A DNA stretch of 64,000 nt, taken from contig JANQQL010000029.1 of the NCBI GenBank assembly GCA_028289345.1, positions 19,684 through 83,683 of the forward strand, written 5' to 3'. The DNA comes from Planctomycetota bacterium. Its GTDB lineage: Bacteria > Planctomycetota > B15-G4 > SIAN01. The notes under the pieces are model-generated. The model did no database searches. It was not told the origin of the DNA and worked only from the letters and a program-made list of their open reading frames with translations. Of the stretch, positions 17,755 to 28,200 are shown one piece after another (within the stretch, counting starts at the first letter, position 1; every line of letters begins with the position of its first letter). Both the position numbers and the translations under genes were made by a program.

Positions 17755-19686
17755 ATGACGCGGTACGGTTGGCGGCCAGACAGAGGAGCGGCTTTGAGTC
17801 CCGAGACTCCCACGAAGTGCCATCGCCCGATCGTCCATGGGTTCCGTCGACGCGCTTGGATCCTGACCCTTCTTGGAACCGTGCTCCTCCTCTCCCCAGG
17901 GACGCTCAAGGCGCAAGAGTCGGCGGCGACTCCGCAGCCGCCTAATTTTTTGATCGTGCTCGTCGATGACGTCGGCATGGATTCGCTGGAGATCTTTGAC
18001 GTTGTGGGGAAGTCAACGCGGTTCCCTCCGATGCCCCATGTGGAGGGCCTCGCGAAAAAGGGAATGATGTTTCGCAACGTGTGGTCCGCTCCGGTGTGCT
18101 CGCCCGCGCGGGCAATGCTTCAGACCGGATGCCAAGCGTTTCGACCACAGAACGGCCTCGGGTTCAACATCCGGATTCATGAAGAGGACAGTGCCTGGTC
18201 TCTGCCCACCGACAACCCGGCCACGCTCCCCAAGGCTCTGAAGGCTGCCACAGGAAACCTCTATCAGACGGCGTTCTTTGGCAAGTGGCATGTCGCGAAC
18301 CTTCCCGACCTGAAACACCCCAATGAATTCGGCTACGACCACTTTGCGGGTCCCTTCGGAAACCTCTCCCGGAGCTACCACCTCTACACCAAGATCGTGA
18401 ACGGGGAGGCAAAGGATCACGACGTCTACGCAATGACGGACAAGGTGAACGACACCATCGACTGGATCGACGCTCAAGAAGGCCCTTGGATGGTCAATCT
18501 GTCCACGAATCTCGTCCATGCCCCGTTTCATGAACCTCCTGCCGACCTGTTCACCATCGATATTCACGATCCGGCGTTTGGAGCGACTCAAGAGATTCGC
18601 CACTTCAAAGCGATGCTGGAAGCCTTCGACACCGAGCTGGGGCGACTGCTGCGCTACCTGGAAGGACGCGGCGACGAAAACACGTACGTCTTATTCCTGA
18701 GTGACAACGGAACTCCGCATCCCGTCACGGAAGCGCCGTACGAGTCGAACCATGCCAAGGGCTCCGCCTATCAAGGAGGCGTGCACGTTCCCATGATCGT
18801 GACGGGACCCGGGATCGCCCCGGGCACCGAGAATCACGACCTCGTCAGCTTCACGGATGTGCTCCCCACCATCCTCGAACTGGCGGGAGTCGAGGATCTA
18901 AGCGTGGTTCCGAAAGCAGCACGGGCCGACATGGTCAGCTTCGCAGGCTCGCTCCGCGGAGATCCGCAGACCGGTCGCAAGTGGGTGATGGCGGGACGGT
19001 TCAGTCCCAATGGCCACGAGAATGGATACCTCCGTGTTCCCGAAGATCCCCCCGAGCCGCCCATCTGCTACGAAGACCTCGGTTACCAGTTTCCGAAGGA
19101 AGGCTCCGAAGTCGTGACGCTGTCGATCTGCAGCGAACGACTCATGAGCGCCACGCGCTCGGCCAGCTTGTCCTTGTGGAGTTCGAATCCGGACGCGGAG
19201 TTCCTCGTCCTGCAGTCCGTAGACTTCCATCCCCGACCGATCGAGGAGCTTCCCGGGGCATTCCTGGTCCCGGACCCCGAGTCTGCGGCGGATCACCCGG
19301 ACACCAATGTGAGACGGGTCGAATCCAACGGAAAGACCCTGACCTTCGAGCCGACATTCTTCACGAATCGCAACAACAATCACCAGACTCGGACCGTGTT
19401 CGTCCAAGCCGTCTCGGTGTCCCCGAAAGATGGAAACACTCCCCTCGCAGTCAGCAATGTGGTCGGCATCCGCATGTACTCGAACATCGTCAAGGCCATC
19501 CGCAATGACCGCTACAAGCTGATTCTCCGCTTCCCCGACGCGGGCGAGGAGCTCTACGACTTGGAGACCGATCCACTCGAGACATCCAACCTTCTCGAGC
19601 TTGGAGTGCTCTCGAAAGAAGCGAGATCCGCTCGAAAATCATTGCGAAGGATCCTGTTTCGGGTCGTTCCCCGCGCTCCGCTGTAA
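17755..19686 (+). CDS. Secreted arylsulfatase-family protein with an inserted beta module
   Basis: After a long n-region the signal core WILTLLGTVLLLSPGTLKA is seen. The sulfatase domain has the metal-binding NFLIVLVDDVGMD strand, the formylglycine motif CSPAR at C115, GKWHVANL and LFLSDNG. C115 must be converted to formylglycine by an FGE encoded elsewhere. The C-terminal strand (NDRYKLIL, ELYDLETDP) is present. Between them, roughly 430-585, is an extra segment that resembles the beta module ending three other secreted proteins here (FLVLQSVDFHP, GAFLVPDP, FVQAVSVSP). It probably cleaves sulfate esters of a polysaccharide; such genes abound in planctomycetes. Confidence 0.9.
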   Translation: MTRYGWRPDRGAALSPETPTKCHRPIVHGFRRRAWILTLLGTVLLLSPGTLKAQESAATPQPPNFLIVLVDDVGMDSLEIFDVVGKSTRFPPMPHVEGLAKKGMMFRNVWSAPVCSPARAMLQTGCQAFRPQNGLGFNIRIHEEDSAWSLPTDNPATLPKALKAATGNLYQTAFFGKWHVANLPDLKHPNEFGYDHFAGPFGNLSRSYHLYTKIVNGEAKDHDVYAMTDKVNDTIDWIDAQEGPWMVNLSTNLVHAPFHEPPADLFTIDIHDPAFGATQEIRHFKAMLEAFDTELGRLLRYLEGRGDENTYVLFLSDNGTPHPVTEAPYESNHAKGSAYQGGVHVPMIVTGPGIAPGTENHDLVSFTDVLPTILELAGVEDLSVVPKAARADMVSFAGSLRGDPQTGRKWVMAGRFSPNGHENGYLRVPEDPPEPPICYEDLGYQFPKEGSEVVTLSICSERLMSATRSASLSLWSSNPDAEFLVLQSVDFHPRPIEELPGAFLVPDPESAADHPDTNVRRVESNGKTLTFEPTFFTNRNNNHQTRTVFVQAVSVSPKDGNTPLAVSNVVGIRMYSNIVKAIRNDRYKLILRFPDAGEELYDLETDPLETSNLLELGVLSKEARSARKSLRRILFRVVPRAPL

Positions 19687-19783
19687 TGCCAGGTTGACCG
19701 CGCGGGACTCGGCGGAAGCGCATGGACCCGAGGATCTCGGTAGGCGAGAATCCATCGCCACGCCCCTCAACCAGGAAAGAGCG

Positions 19784-21412
19784 ATGCCAACTTCGCCGCC
19801 CGCCACCGAAGAGCAAGCACGGCTCGAGGCGCTCGAATTCTTCTCCATCGTGGATACGGAGAAAGAGCGCACCTTCGACATGATCACCGAGATGCTTGCC
19901 CAGATGCTGGGCGTGCCTCACGCGTGCGTTTCCTTGGTTGACCGCGAGCGGGTTTGGTTCAAGTCGATCGTGGGAATCGACGCGGACGAGGTCCCGAGAG
20001 AGCCCGGTTTCTGCTCGACGTTGGTCGAAAGCTCCGAAACCGTGCGCTACATCGAGGATGCTCGGACGAATCCCGAGACAAGGAACAACTCGCTGGTCAT
20101 CGGAGGACCGGAGATCCGCTTCTACGCAGGTGCTCCCCTGTGCACGGAGGACGGACACCGCATCGGGACACTGTGCGCGTTCGGGCCCGAGCCCCGCGCT
20201 TTTGGGGAAATCGAAAGTGCGAGCCTGGTCAACCTGGCCACCCTCGTCATGCACGAGATCGACTCGCGCAGGGTTCGCAACGAGCTTCAGCGAACCGAAG
20301 AAGTCTTGGCGGCTTCCCAGAGGCTCGACAGCCTTGGACTGGTGGCCAGCGGTGTCGCCCACGACTTCAACAACCTGCTCTGCGCCATCCTTGGCAACAC
20401 CGAGCTGTTGCGGGAAGAGCTGGTCGGAGTGGAACGGGTCCACGACCTCCTTCAGGAGATCGAAGACACCGGAAAACGCGCCACCGAACTCGCGAGCCAG
20501 GTGCTCGCCTATGCCGGAGGAGATGGAGAACCGATTGCCACTCTCGACCTGAACGGGATCGTGAGTGACAGCTATCGCATGGCCCGCAGCGCATTCGAAA
20601 GCCAAGTTCGCATCGAGCTGGAACTCGGACAAGGGCTGCTGCCAGTTCGTGGTCAAGCAACTGCGCTGCGCCAGGTGGTGGTAAACTTGCTGACCAATGC
20701 GGTCCAAGCCTGTGATCGAGCCGGCGGCGAAGTCCGAGTCCGAACGTGCCCGATCGACGAGACCGAAGAGGTCTTGTTGAGCGTCACCGACTCGGGACCC
20801 GGGCTGAGTGATGCGGTGAAGCGCAAGGCATTCGAGCCGTTCTTTTCTTCCAAGCCCAACGGCCGCGGACTCGGCCTTCCAATTTGCAAGCGCATTGTCG
20901 AGCAACACGCGGGCTCGATCGACATCGAGCCCGGCAAGGGGTCCGGAACAACAGCGCTCGTTCGTCTCCCGCGATCCAGCGCTCCCCTCGAACCCGGCGG
21001 CGCTCCGACCACAGGTTCTTTGATCTCTGGTCGCGGAGAGTCGATCCTGGTCGTGGACGACGACCCGGCCATTCGCTCGATGGTTCAGGCACACTTGGAG
21101 AGGGCCGGCTACGCCGTGGTTGCCGCCGCCGGTGGACAGGAAGCCATCCATTTGCTCCAAGAGCATTTCGCGGAGTTCCGTGCCGTGGTTCTCGATTGGA
21201 GCATGCCTCTCGTCAATGGCGAAAGAGTCTTGGACCGGATGAGCGAGTTGGACATCCATCTCCCGGTGATCCTCTCGAGTGGGCACCCCGAGCACCAAAC
21301 GAGTCAAGGGGGGCGCAACAGGGAAATGCCGGTGACCTTTCTCAAGAAGCCGTTCGCCCGCGCAGATCTGCTGAAGAGAGTGAATACGGCGCTCGGTGAG
21401 CGGGAGGGGTAG
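19784..21412 (+). CDS. Hybrid sensor histidine kinase (GAF-HisKA-HATPase-REC)
   Basis: ATG at 19784 follows AGGAAAGA; the open frame from 19601 overlaps the sulfatase end and is not used. No signal or membrane helix is visible, so it is cytoplasmic. The 542-residue order is: GAF sensor (about 20-165), a HisKA helix pair with H193 in GVAHDFNNLL, an HATPase with N box (VVNLLTNAVQA), G1 (TDSGPGLS) and G2 (GRGLGLPIC), and a C-terminal receiver with VVDDDP, phospho-acceptor D471 and FLKKP. The H-D-F-N form is typical of NtrB-like hybrid kinases. No separate response regulator lies beside it. Confidence 0.93.
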   Translation: MPTSPPATEEQARLEALEFFSIVDTEKERTFDMITEMLAQMLGVPHACVSLVDRERVWFKSIVGIDADEVPREPGFCSTLVESSETVRYIEDARTNPETRNNSLVIGGPEIRFYAGAPLCTEDGHRIGTLCAFGPEPRAFGEIESASLVNLATLVMHEIDSRRVRNELQRTEEVLAASQRLDSLGLVASGVAHDFNNLLCAILGNTELLREELVGVERVHDLLQEIEDTGKRATELASQVLAYAGGDGEPIATLDLNGIVSDSYRMARSAFESQVRIELELGQGLLPVRGQATALRQVVVNLLTNAVQACDRAGGEVRVRTCPIDETEEVLLSVTDSGPGLSDAVKRKAFEPFFSSKPNGRGLGLPICKRIVEQHAGSIDIEPGKGSGTTALVRLPRSSAPLEPGGAPTTGSLISGRGESILVVDDDPAIRSMVQAHLERAGYAVVAAAGGQEAIHLLQEHFAEFRAVVLDWSMPLVNGERVLDRMSELDIHLPVILSSGHPEHQTSQGGRNREMPVTFLKKPFARADLLKRVNTALGEREG

Positions 21413-21703
21413 AGCGGGGTGTCTTGGGCTTCTCGTTCGCGGAAGCCCGGTCCGCCTGCGAGGTCGCTGGGGCGCACGGAGTCAGCCTGCTCCGAGAAGG
21501 AGTGCCGGAGAACCGACAAACTCGACTCCCGAACATTCATGATCACGTGCGCTCTGCACCCCAAGATGTGAGCGATGTGGCGCGGGGTCACGAGTCGGTC
21601 CGTTTCGTGATTGCGAATCCCGGCTATTCTCTAGGGGAGACCGTCCTGGCAAGAAAGGCGGTGCTCCCATGAACCGTTCGTCCGTCTCGTCCTAGAGTGC
21701 GCC

Positions 21704-22225
21704 TTGAATCACAAGAGAACCGTCGATGAGGTCCTGCCGGAACTCTATGCGGAACTTCGCTCAGTGGCCGCACAAGCGATGGGCCGCAAGGAACGTGGCA
21801 ATACGCTGCAACCCACGCTGATCGTCCACGAGGCATACCTCCGGCTCATTCAACAGCGGAGTGGTCCGATCGCGGACCGGGCCTACTTCCTCGCTGCCGC
21901 CGCCGGAACGATTCGGCGGCTCTTGGTCGATCACGATCGCAAGCGACGCGCGGCCAAACGAGGCGGAGAACAGCTCCGAGTGGACCTCGACCCCGAACTG
22001 CTCACGACCGAGAACCGCGAGTACCGCCTCTTCGACATCAACCAGGCCCTCGAGAAGCTGGCGCGGCGGGATCCCCGCCAGGCACGGGTCGTCGAACTAC
22101 GCTTCTTCGCAGGCCTCACGATTGCCGAGGTGGCGTCTGTGCTGGAAGTCTCGGCACGATCCGTGGATGAGGACTGGGCCATGGCCCGAGCTTGGCTGAA
22201 ACGCGAGCTGGCCACCGAGCGATGA
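21704..22225 (+). CDS. ECF-family RNA polymerase sigma factor with TTG start
   Basis: The 173-residue protein matches the planctomycete/acidobacterial ECF family (Sigma70_ECF, TIGR02999-like). Region 2 is LPELYAELRSVAAQAM, followed by LQPTLIVHEAYLRL and RAYFLAAAAGTIRRLLVDH. Region 4 is LARRDPRQARVVELRFFAGL with a following helix-turn-helix (TIAEVASVLEVSARSVDEDW). The frame is bounded by a stop at 21632 with no ATG or GTG before region 2, so TTG at 21704 must be the start. Its stop overlaps the kinase start as ATGA, which implies translational coupling. No anti-sigma factor is seen; the kinase probably controls it. Confidence 0.9.
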   Translation: MNHKRTVDEVLPELYAELRSVAAQAMGRKERGNTLQPTLIVHEAYLRLIQQRSGPIADRAYFLAAAAGTIRRLLVDHDRKRRAAKRGGEQLRVDLDPELLTTENREYRLFDINQALEKLARRDPRQARVVELRFFAGLTIAEVASVLEVSARSVDEDWAMARAWLKRELATER

Positions 22226-25083
22226 CCCTTCCCGATGCAAACTCCTCCCAACCTGAGCTCGACTGGCATCGACTCCGCCAACTCTTTACCCGTGCTCGTT
22301 CCCTCTCCCCGGACGATCGGGAGGCTTTCCTCAACGCAGAAACCGCCGGTGATCCATTGCTACAAAAGGAGGTCGAGTCCCTCCTCGCCCATTCTGCGGG
22401 GGAAACAGACTTTCTGGGGACCCCGGCGTTCCCGGGAGAGCTGTTCGACCCCGAACAAGTTCTTGCGGTCACCGAGGAGAACCACGCGGCCGAGCCGAGT
22501 GCCACCGAACTCCCGGAGCGCATCGGCCCTTATGTCCCGCGCGAGCTTCTTGGTGAGGGTGGCATGGGTGCGGTCTACCTCGCGGAACAGCGTGAGCCAA
22601 TTCACCGCCTTGTGGCGCTGAAGCTCATCCGTCGGGGTCTGGACGGGCGCCAGGTGATCTCTCGGTTTCGTGCGGAACTCCAGGTTCTGGCGAGGCTTCA
22701 ACACCCGAACGTGGCTCGAGTGTACGACGCGGGTGATGACGAGATGTGGGGCCCATACATCGTCATGGAGTACGTCGCCGGGCCGTCGATCCTCGCGGCC
22801 TGCGAAGGAGTCGCTCTGGAAACCAAGCTTCGGTTGTTCGTGGCTTGTTGCCAAGCGATCTCTCATTGCCATCTGCGAGGAGTGATTCACCGCGATATCA
22901 AGCCATCAAACCTACTCGTGGAACGAGTGGATGGCATCGACCATCCCAAGGTGATCGACTTCGGCGTGGCGAAGGCGCGTTTCGGAAATCGGCCGGAGGC
23001 AACGAGCGAGACTCGTCCGGGTCAGTTGATCGGAACGCCAGACTACGCAAGTCCCGAACAACTCGGGGCGGCCCCGGACGTAGACGTACGAAGCGACGTC
23101 TATTCCCTGGGAGTCGTCCTCCACAAACTCGTGACCGGGCAGCTGCCGGCGCCGCCGGAAGATGTCGGGATAACACGATCGGTCAGCTTGGGCATTGCGG
23201 GCGAGTCCCTGAGTGCAGGGGCCCGGCGTGATCTGGAAGCCATGCTCGGGCGCGCCCTTGCCACGGATCGCGAGGACCGCTACCCCTCAGTTCGCGAGTT
23301 CGCCGAGGACTTGGAGCGATTCCTCCGCGGGGACCCGGTCGAAGCACGGCTCGGCCCTTTGGGCGAGAGATTGCAAAGAAGCGTTCGCCGCCATCGCGTC
23401 ACTCTCGCGGTCTCGGGGGCGATGATTGTTGGGCTCCTGGTGGGATTCGAAGGACTCCGTCGCGGCCTGGGTCGAGCCAACAAAGCCGAAGCCAAGGCTC
23501 TCAGTTCCGCGAAGGAAGCCAACGCCTCGGCGGAAGAAGCGATCGAAGCTCGTCGCGAAGCGAGACTCGCCGAGCAGGAAGCACGCAACGAGGCGGGAGC
23601 CGCGGAGGAAATCGTCCAGTTTCTTCTCGAGTTGATCGAGAGCGCCGGCCCCACCGCCGAGCGGCGAGACGCCATGACCACCCTGGCGTTGGTCGATCAA
23701 GCCAGCGCACGGATCCGCGAGGATTTCCCGGACCAACCCATGGTCCGCGCTCGGCTCTCCCTTGCCATGTCTCGGGTTCAAAGTCGTCTTGGACGATACG
23801 ATCTCGCCCTCGAGCTGGCGGAGGAGGCACTGGAAACTCTGACCGGCATGGGCACCGACGCCTCCCTGCTGATCGTCGAAGCACACTTCCTCGTGGCCTT
23901 CCAGTCGTTCAACGCCGCGCGACTAGAAGCGGCGGCCGATGCATGCCATCGTGGACTTCAGGCACTCGAAGAGTTGGAACCGGAGTCCGGTCTGAAACCT
24001 CAGTTCTATCTCTGCCTGGCCAGGACCCAGGTGGCGGGAGGAGACGGAGACTCCGCGAAGCAATCCCTTCGATTTGTCTTCGATCGTTTCGACGAGCTAT
24101 CCGATCCTCTCAAGTGCGACGCCTGGGAAATCGAGGGACGAGTGCGGGCCCATGCCGGACAGTTCGCCAAGGCCCTCGACGCTCATGATCGCGCCTTGGA
24201 ACTTTCCGGTAGGAACCGTTCCCAGTCCGGCTCCCATCAAATCGAACCCCATCTCGGGCGAGCAGAAGCCTTGCTTCGGCTCGGACGTTTGGAGGAGGCA
24301 AGTGCTTCTGCACAGGAAGCACACGAGTTGCAGCTCCGGCACCTGGGGGAATGGCATCCGGATCGATCGCGCGCCCTGATCCTGCTCGCGAGGGCCGATC
24401 GCCGGCAAGGAAATCTGGAGGATGCCAAACGTCGACTCCAAACCGCACTCGAGCTGGTGGAAGACTCCCGGCACGAGAACCACCCACACCTTGCGACCGT
24501 TCTCAGCGACCTTGCCCAGGTCTCCTTCCACACCGGCGAATTCGAAGAGGCTCTGGACACCTACGACCGGATCCTCGAGATCTTCGAAGCAAACCCGAAA
24601 GTGATTCCCCTCGACTACTTGGGAGGGCTCATGAACCGGGCGAGTGTCCTGCTACTCCTCGGCGAGGTGGAGTTTGCGGTCGATGAGTTTCGCGCGGTCC
24701 GTGATCAGGCTCTCGATGAGCTTGGCGAGCAGCACCCCCTGACTCACCAGGCAACTCTGAATCTGGCGATGGGACTTTCGGACCTGGAGGAATACGAAGA
24801 GGCGTTTGATCGGATGGTCGAAGCTCTGGATGGACTGCGTAGGCAGTTTCCCGCCCACCACCCTCATGTGGTCAAGGGGATCACTCGATTGGCCTGGATC
24901 GAACTTCACCGCGGAAATCCGCTCGATGCCCAACGGGAAGCGCAGCGCGTGCAGCGTCTTCTCCCGGCTTCCGGCAACAGCTGGCCGGGACGAGATGACG
25001 TGGTCCTGACGATCGAACAGGTGTTCGAGGCGGTGGGCGCTCCCGAGCCCAAGCGGGACTCGCTGGACGACACCGGTCACTGA
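22222..25083 (+). CDS. Membrane Ser/Thr protein kinase with C-terminal TPR repeats
   Basis: The start ATG overlaps the sigma-factor stop. Of 953 residues, the first 95 are a helical region. Next is a PknB-type kinase (about 105-365): GEGGMGAVYLAEQ, VALKLI, HRDIKPSN with D225, DFGVAKA and SPEQLG. One membrane helix (TLAVSGAMIVGLLVGF) at about 393-412 is followed by an Ala/Glu-rich coiled coil. The rest is a set of TPR units (YDLALELAEEALETL, FAKALDAHDRALELS, FEEALDTYDRILEIF). The layout fits kinases paired with ECF sigma factors in planctomycetes, in which the kinase is thought to phosphorylate the sigma factor. Stimulus unknown. Confidence 0.92.
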   Translation: MTLPDANSSQPELDWHRLRQLFTRARSLSPDDREAFLNAETAGDPLLQKEVESLLAHSAGETDFLGTPAFPGELFDPEQVLAVTEENHAAEPSATELPERIGPYVPRELLGEGGMGAVYLAEQREPIHRLVALKLIRRGLDGRQVISRFRAELQVLARLQHPNVARVYDAGDDEMWGPYIVMEYVAGPSILAACEGVALETKLRLFVACCQAISHCHLRGVIHRDIKPSNLLVERVDGIDHPKVIDFGVAKARFGNRPEATSETRPGQLIGTPDYASPEQLGAAPDVDVRSDVYSLGVVLHKLVTGQLPAPPEDVGITRSVSLGIAGESLSAGARRDLEAMLGRALATDREDRYPSVREFAEDLERFLRGDPVEARLGPLGERLQRSVRRHRVTLAVSGAMIVGLLVGFEGLRRGLGRANKAEAKALSSAKEANASAEEAIEARREARLAEQEARNEAGAAEEIVQFLLELIESAGPTAERRDAMTTLALVDQASARIREDFPDQPMVRARLSLAMSRVQSRLGRYDLALELAEEALETLTGMGTDASLLIVEAHFLVAFQSFNAARLEAAADACHRGLQALEELEPESGLKPQFYLCLARTQVAGGDGDSAKQSLRFVFDRFDELSDPLKCDAWEIEGRVRAHAGQFAKALDAHDRALELSGRNRSQSGSHQIEPHLGRAEALLRLGRLEEASASAQEAHELQLRHLGEWHPDRSRALILLARADRRQGNLEDAKRRLQTALELVEDSRHENHPHLATVLSDLAQVSFHTGEFEEALDTYDRILEIFEANPKVIPLDYLGGLMNRASVLLLLGEVEFAVDEFRAVRDQALDELGEQHPLTHQATLNLAMGLSDLEEYEEAFDRMVEALDGLRRQFPAHHPHVVKGITRLAWIELHRGNPLDAQREAQRVQRLLPASGNSWPGRDDVVLTIEQVFEAVGAPEPKRDSLDDTGH

Positions 25084-25158
25084 GCCAGCGGTTTTCAAAC
25101 GAGTTCCACGGGAGATTGGCGAACACACGAATCCCGACCCCGGTCCCCCACCCGAAAA

Positions 25159-25199
25159 CGCAAGCGGCACGGCATCACGAACTCGCCGCACCGCTTGCG
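25159..25199. terminator. Bidirectional terminator hairpin
   Basis: CGCAAGCGG and CCGCTTGCG form a 9-bp stem, continued after a 2-base mismatch by a 4-bp CGGC/GCCG pairing and an 11-base loop. It lies between the kinase stop (25083) and the convergent RHS stop (25235). Confidence 0.6.
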
Positions 25200-25234
25200 A
25201 TCACCCAACACGACGGAGAACCGCCAACACGGGT

Positions 25235-28200
25235 CTATTTTCTTAGATGCACGTAGAACTGGGAGATCTGCAAACCAACCTGGGTGTACTGGATCGTTTT
25301 TCCTGCATTCTTTCCCCTGAGATAGGACTCGTGGTTCGCTGGATCGTTCAGCCCGAAACCCGCTTCATGAAGTGTGCTGTGAAGGTGGCCGGATTGCCAC
25401 CTCTCGTTAATTCCTTCCAGCATTCCCACTGAGACCCAGAAACTGTCGAGAATCTCGCGCAATTCGCCTTCCGGGATCGCATCGAGATTCGCCAGAAGCT
25501 CGTTCGCGCCGTTTCGGATGTCTTCCCTGAAAGGCTTCACGATTGAGTCGGTCATCAGCTGGACTCGAAACAGGTTACTTTCAACACTGAGAAAGAAGCG
25601 ATTCAATTCCCTGCCATAGTTGCTGGAGGCGTCAGCGGTGCCTGCCTTGACGTACTCCTGCTTCGCTTTCGTCATGCTCTTGAACTTGCTGTTCGTATGG
25701 TCGAGCCAGTCAACCGTGTCCTCGGCATATTCCAAGAAATCTTCCTCATAAGAATCAAGACCAAGCCGATAACGGACGGTTTTCTCAGGGTCGTCGAGCA
25801 TCGACCCATAGGTGTCGAAGAGGCTGATCAACTGGTCGACAGCATTGATGAGAGCGTCAAGTTCCTCCAGAAGGAGCGAGCTCGCGTCATTCTTCTTTGC
25901 CTCCTTTCTCAGCTCTTTCAGTTCGTCGCGTTTCTCCTTGAGTTCGTTCCGAATGCGCTTGCGGCGCTCCCGGGGCGTTTCTTTCTTCTTCTCGAGTCCC
26001 GTCGGGTCGGTATGAGACCATGGGTTGTTACCGACGTATGCGTATGAATTGCCATAGCTGTCAGGATCACCCCAGGCCCCGAGTGGATCACGGGTGGTGA
26101 ATCGACCGGCGATTGGGTCAAAGTACCGAGCCCGGAAGTAGTAGAGACCACTTTCTGAGTCTAGTCGCCTGCCGGTGAAGAAGAGTGGATTGCCCACCGA
26201 GGATCCCGTCGGTCGGACCGTGAAGCTGCTCTCGTCGAGAAGCTCGCCATAGTCTTCGTATTCGTATTCCTCTCCATCCACAAGGTTCCCCGACGGGTCG
26301 ATCAGGCGATGCACGTTTCCGAGATCGTCCGTGACATACGCGTACGAGTTCACTCCTCGGGACATGACGAGGATGTCGTCGATGTGGTCGCCGTAGACGT
26401 AGGTCGCCAGAGTGATTCCCTGCTCGTCGCGCTCCTCGATCACATGCTCTCCCAAATGGAAGTAGCGCGTCGTTTGCCCCGCAACGATCCGCTCGGTCCG
26501 ACGACCGAAGGCGTCGTATCGGTAGACGGATTGATCTCCGGTCTGGTGGTTGGTGTGACTCACCATCAGGTTTCGGAAGTCATACCCTCGTTGAACCGGG
26601 TGCTGCGCAATGGACGGGCCCTGCTTGGCGTAGGTTTCGAAGAGATTGCCCGCATTGTCGTAGGAACAGAGTTGACGAGGAGTATGGGTGTACTGGTTGA
26701 CCGGAGCATCCGGGGGCATCATCAAGTACGCGCCAGCGCTCGCTCCCCCCGCAACGGCAACTCGGTTCCCGGCCCCATCCAGAGTGTACGAGATGGTGCG
26801 ATTCTTGCCTCGCCCGGCACCGGTTCGAACGGACTGAATGAGCTGTCTCACCGAATCGTAGGAGTACGTATGCGTAACCCCCGACAGCTCATTCCGGCGC
26901 TGGATTTTGTTGTTCTCGCGGTCCCATTGGAACGTCCGGTCATCGAGAAGCGGGCTGCCTTCTGCCCCCATCGTCTGAATCGCAAGAATCCTTCCCACCC
27001 CGTCGAAAGACCGAGTCAAAATCACTGAGGACGTGGACGGGAACAGTTCCCGCTGTGCCCATCGAACCGGCCCCACGTGATGATGGGTCGTCAGAGGCAC
27101 CCCCTCTCCGACATCGATCACCTGCTTCAACCGCCCGACGCCGTCTCGCTCGTACCTGAGATGACGCCCCCCCGGGTACATCGCCTCCATGACACGACTG
27201 TCGTGGTCGTACTTCGCGAACACGGTGGCACGGCCTCTCGACTCCTTGACGATGTTCGAAAGGGAATCGTAGGTGCGGGTGATTGTGGCGTCGTCGTTCG
27301 ATGCGCGCGTGATTCGCCCGAGCCCGTCATATTCGAACTGCTCCCCCGTCGTTCCGTGAACCCCTGGACCAGGGACAATGGCGCGACTCGTCAGGCGACC
27401 GGAAGGATCGTACTGGTTCACGACAACAGAACCATTGGCATCCATCGACTCGATGATTCGGTCGTTCCCGTCGTAGCTCACCGCTTGAACCATCGTCCCG
27501 TCGGCCTGGATCGCGCTGGCCACTCGGTCGAGAGAATCATATTGCGTTGTGGCACCATGGCCGTTGTCGTCGGTTCTCGAAACCAGACGCCCGTTGCGGT
27601 CCCACTGGATCTCCGATCGGAGGAAGCCGTCACCGGCAAGGCTGGGGTCGATGTTCCCCTCGCCAGATCCACCGGTTCTCATGGCGTGTTCGACACGCTT
27701 CAAACGGTTCAGCGAGTCATAGGCATAGGTGACGGTGTTTCCATGGTTGTTGATCGGCATCGTGGGAGGGGTCGGGTGTTCCGAGTACCCGTCCAGGCCC
27801 GCAAGGTACGACGTCGATTGATCCGCGGAACGAGCATCACTCTTGAACACGGGATTGTGGAGTGAGTCGTAAGCGGTTCGGCGAGTGAATCCCAGTCCGT
27901 TGACTGTTGCTGTGGCTCGGTTCACCGCATCGAAGAAATGCCAGCGGTGAAATGTGTCGAACGTGCCGTCCTCACGGAACTCACGCCGGGTTTGCTGAAT
28001 CTCGTTTCCTTCGAGGTCGTACACGTGGATCACCTCGAGGCTCAACGCGCTTTGCCAGGTGCCGGCTCCCAGGGAGTCGCCTTCGTTGTCCCATGTCCGA
28101 ATGACTCGAGACAAACTGTCGTAAGCGGTCCCAGAGAGGCTTCGGTCATCTCTGACCCGGAGGATCTCTCGTCCCTCTGCGTCGAAGACCATCCGCCGAG

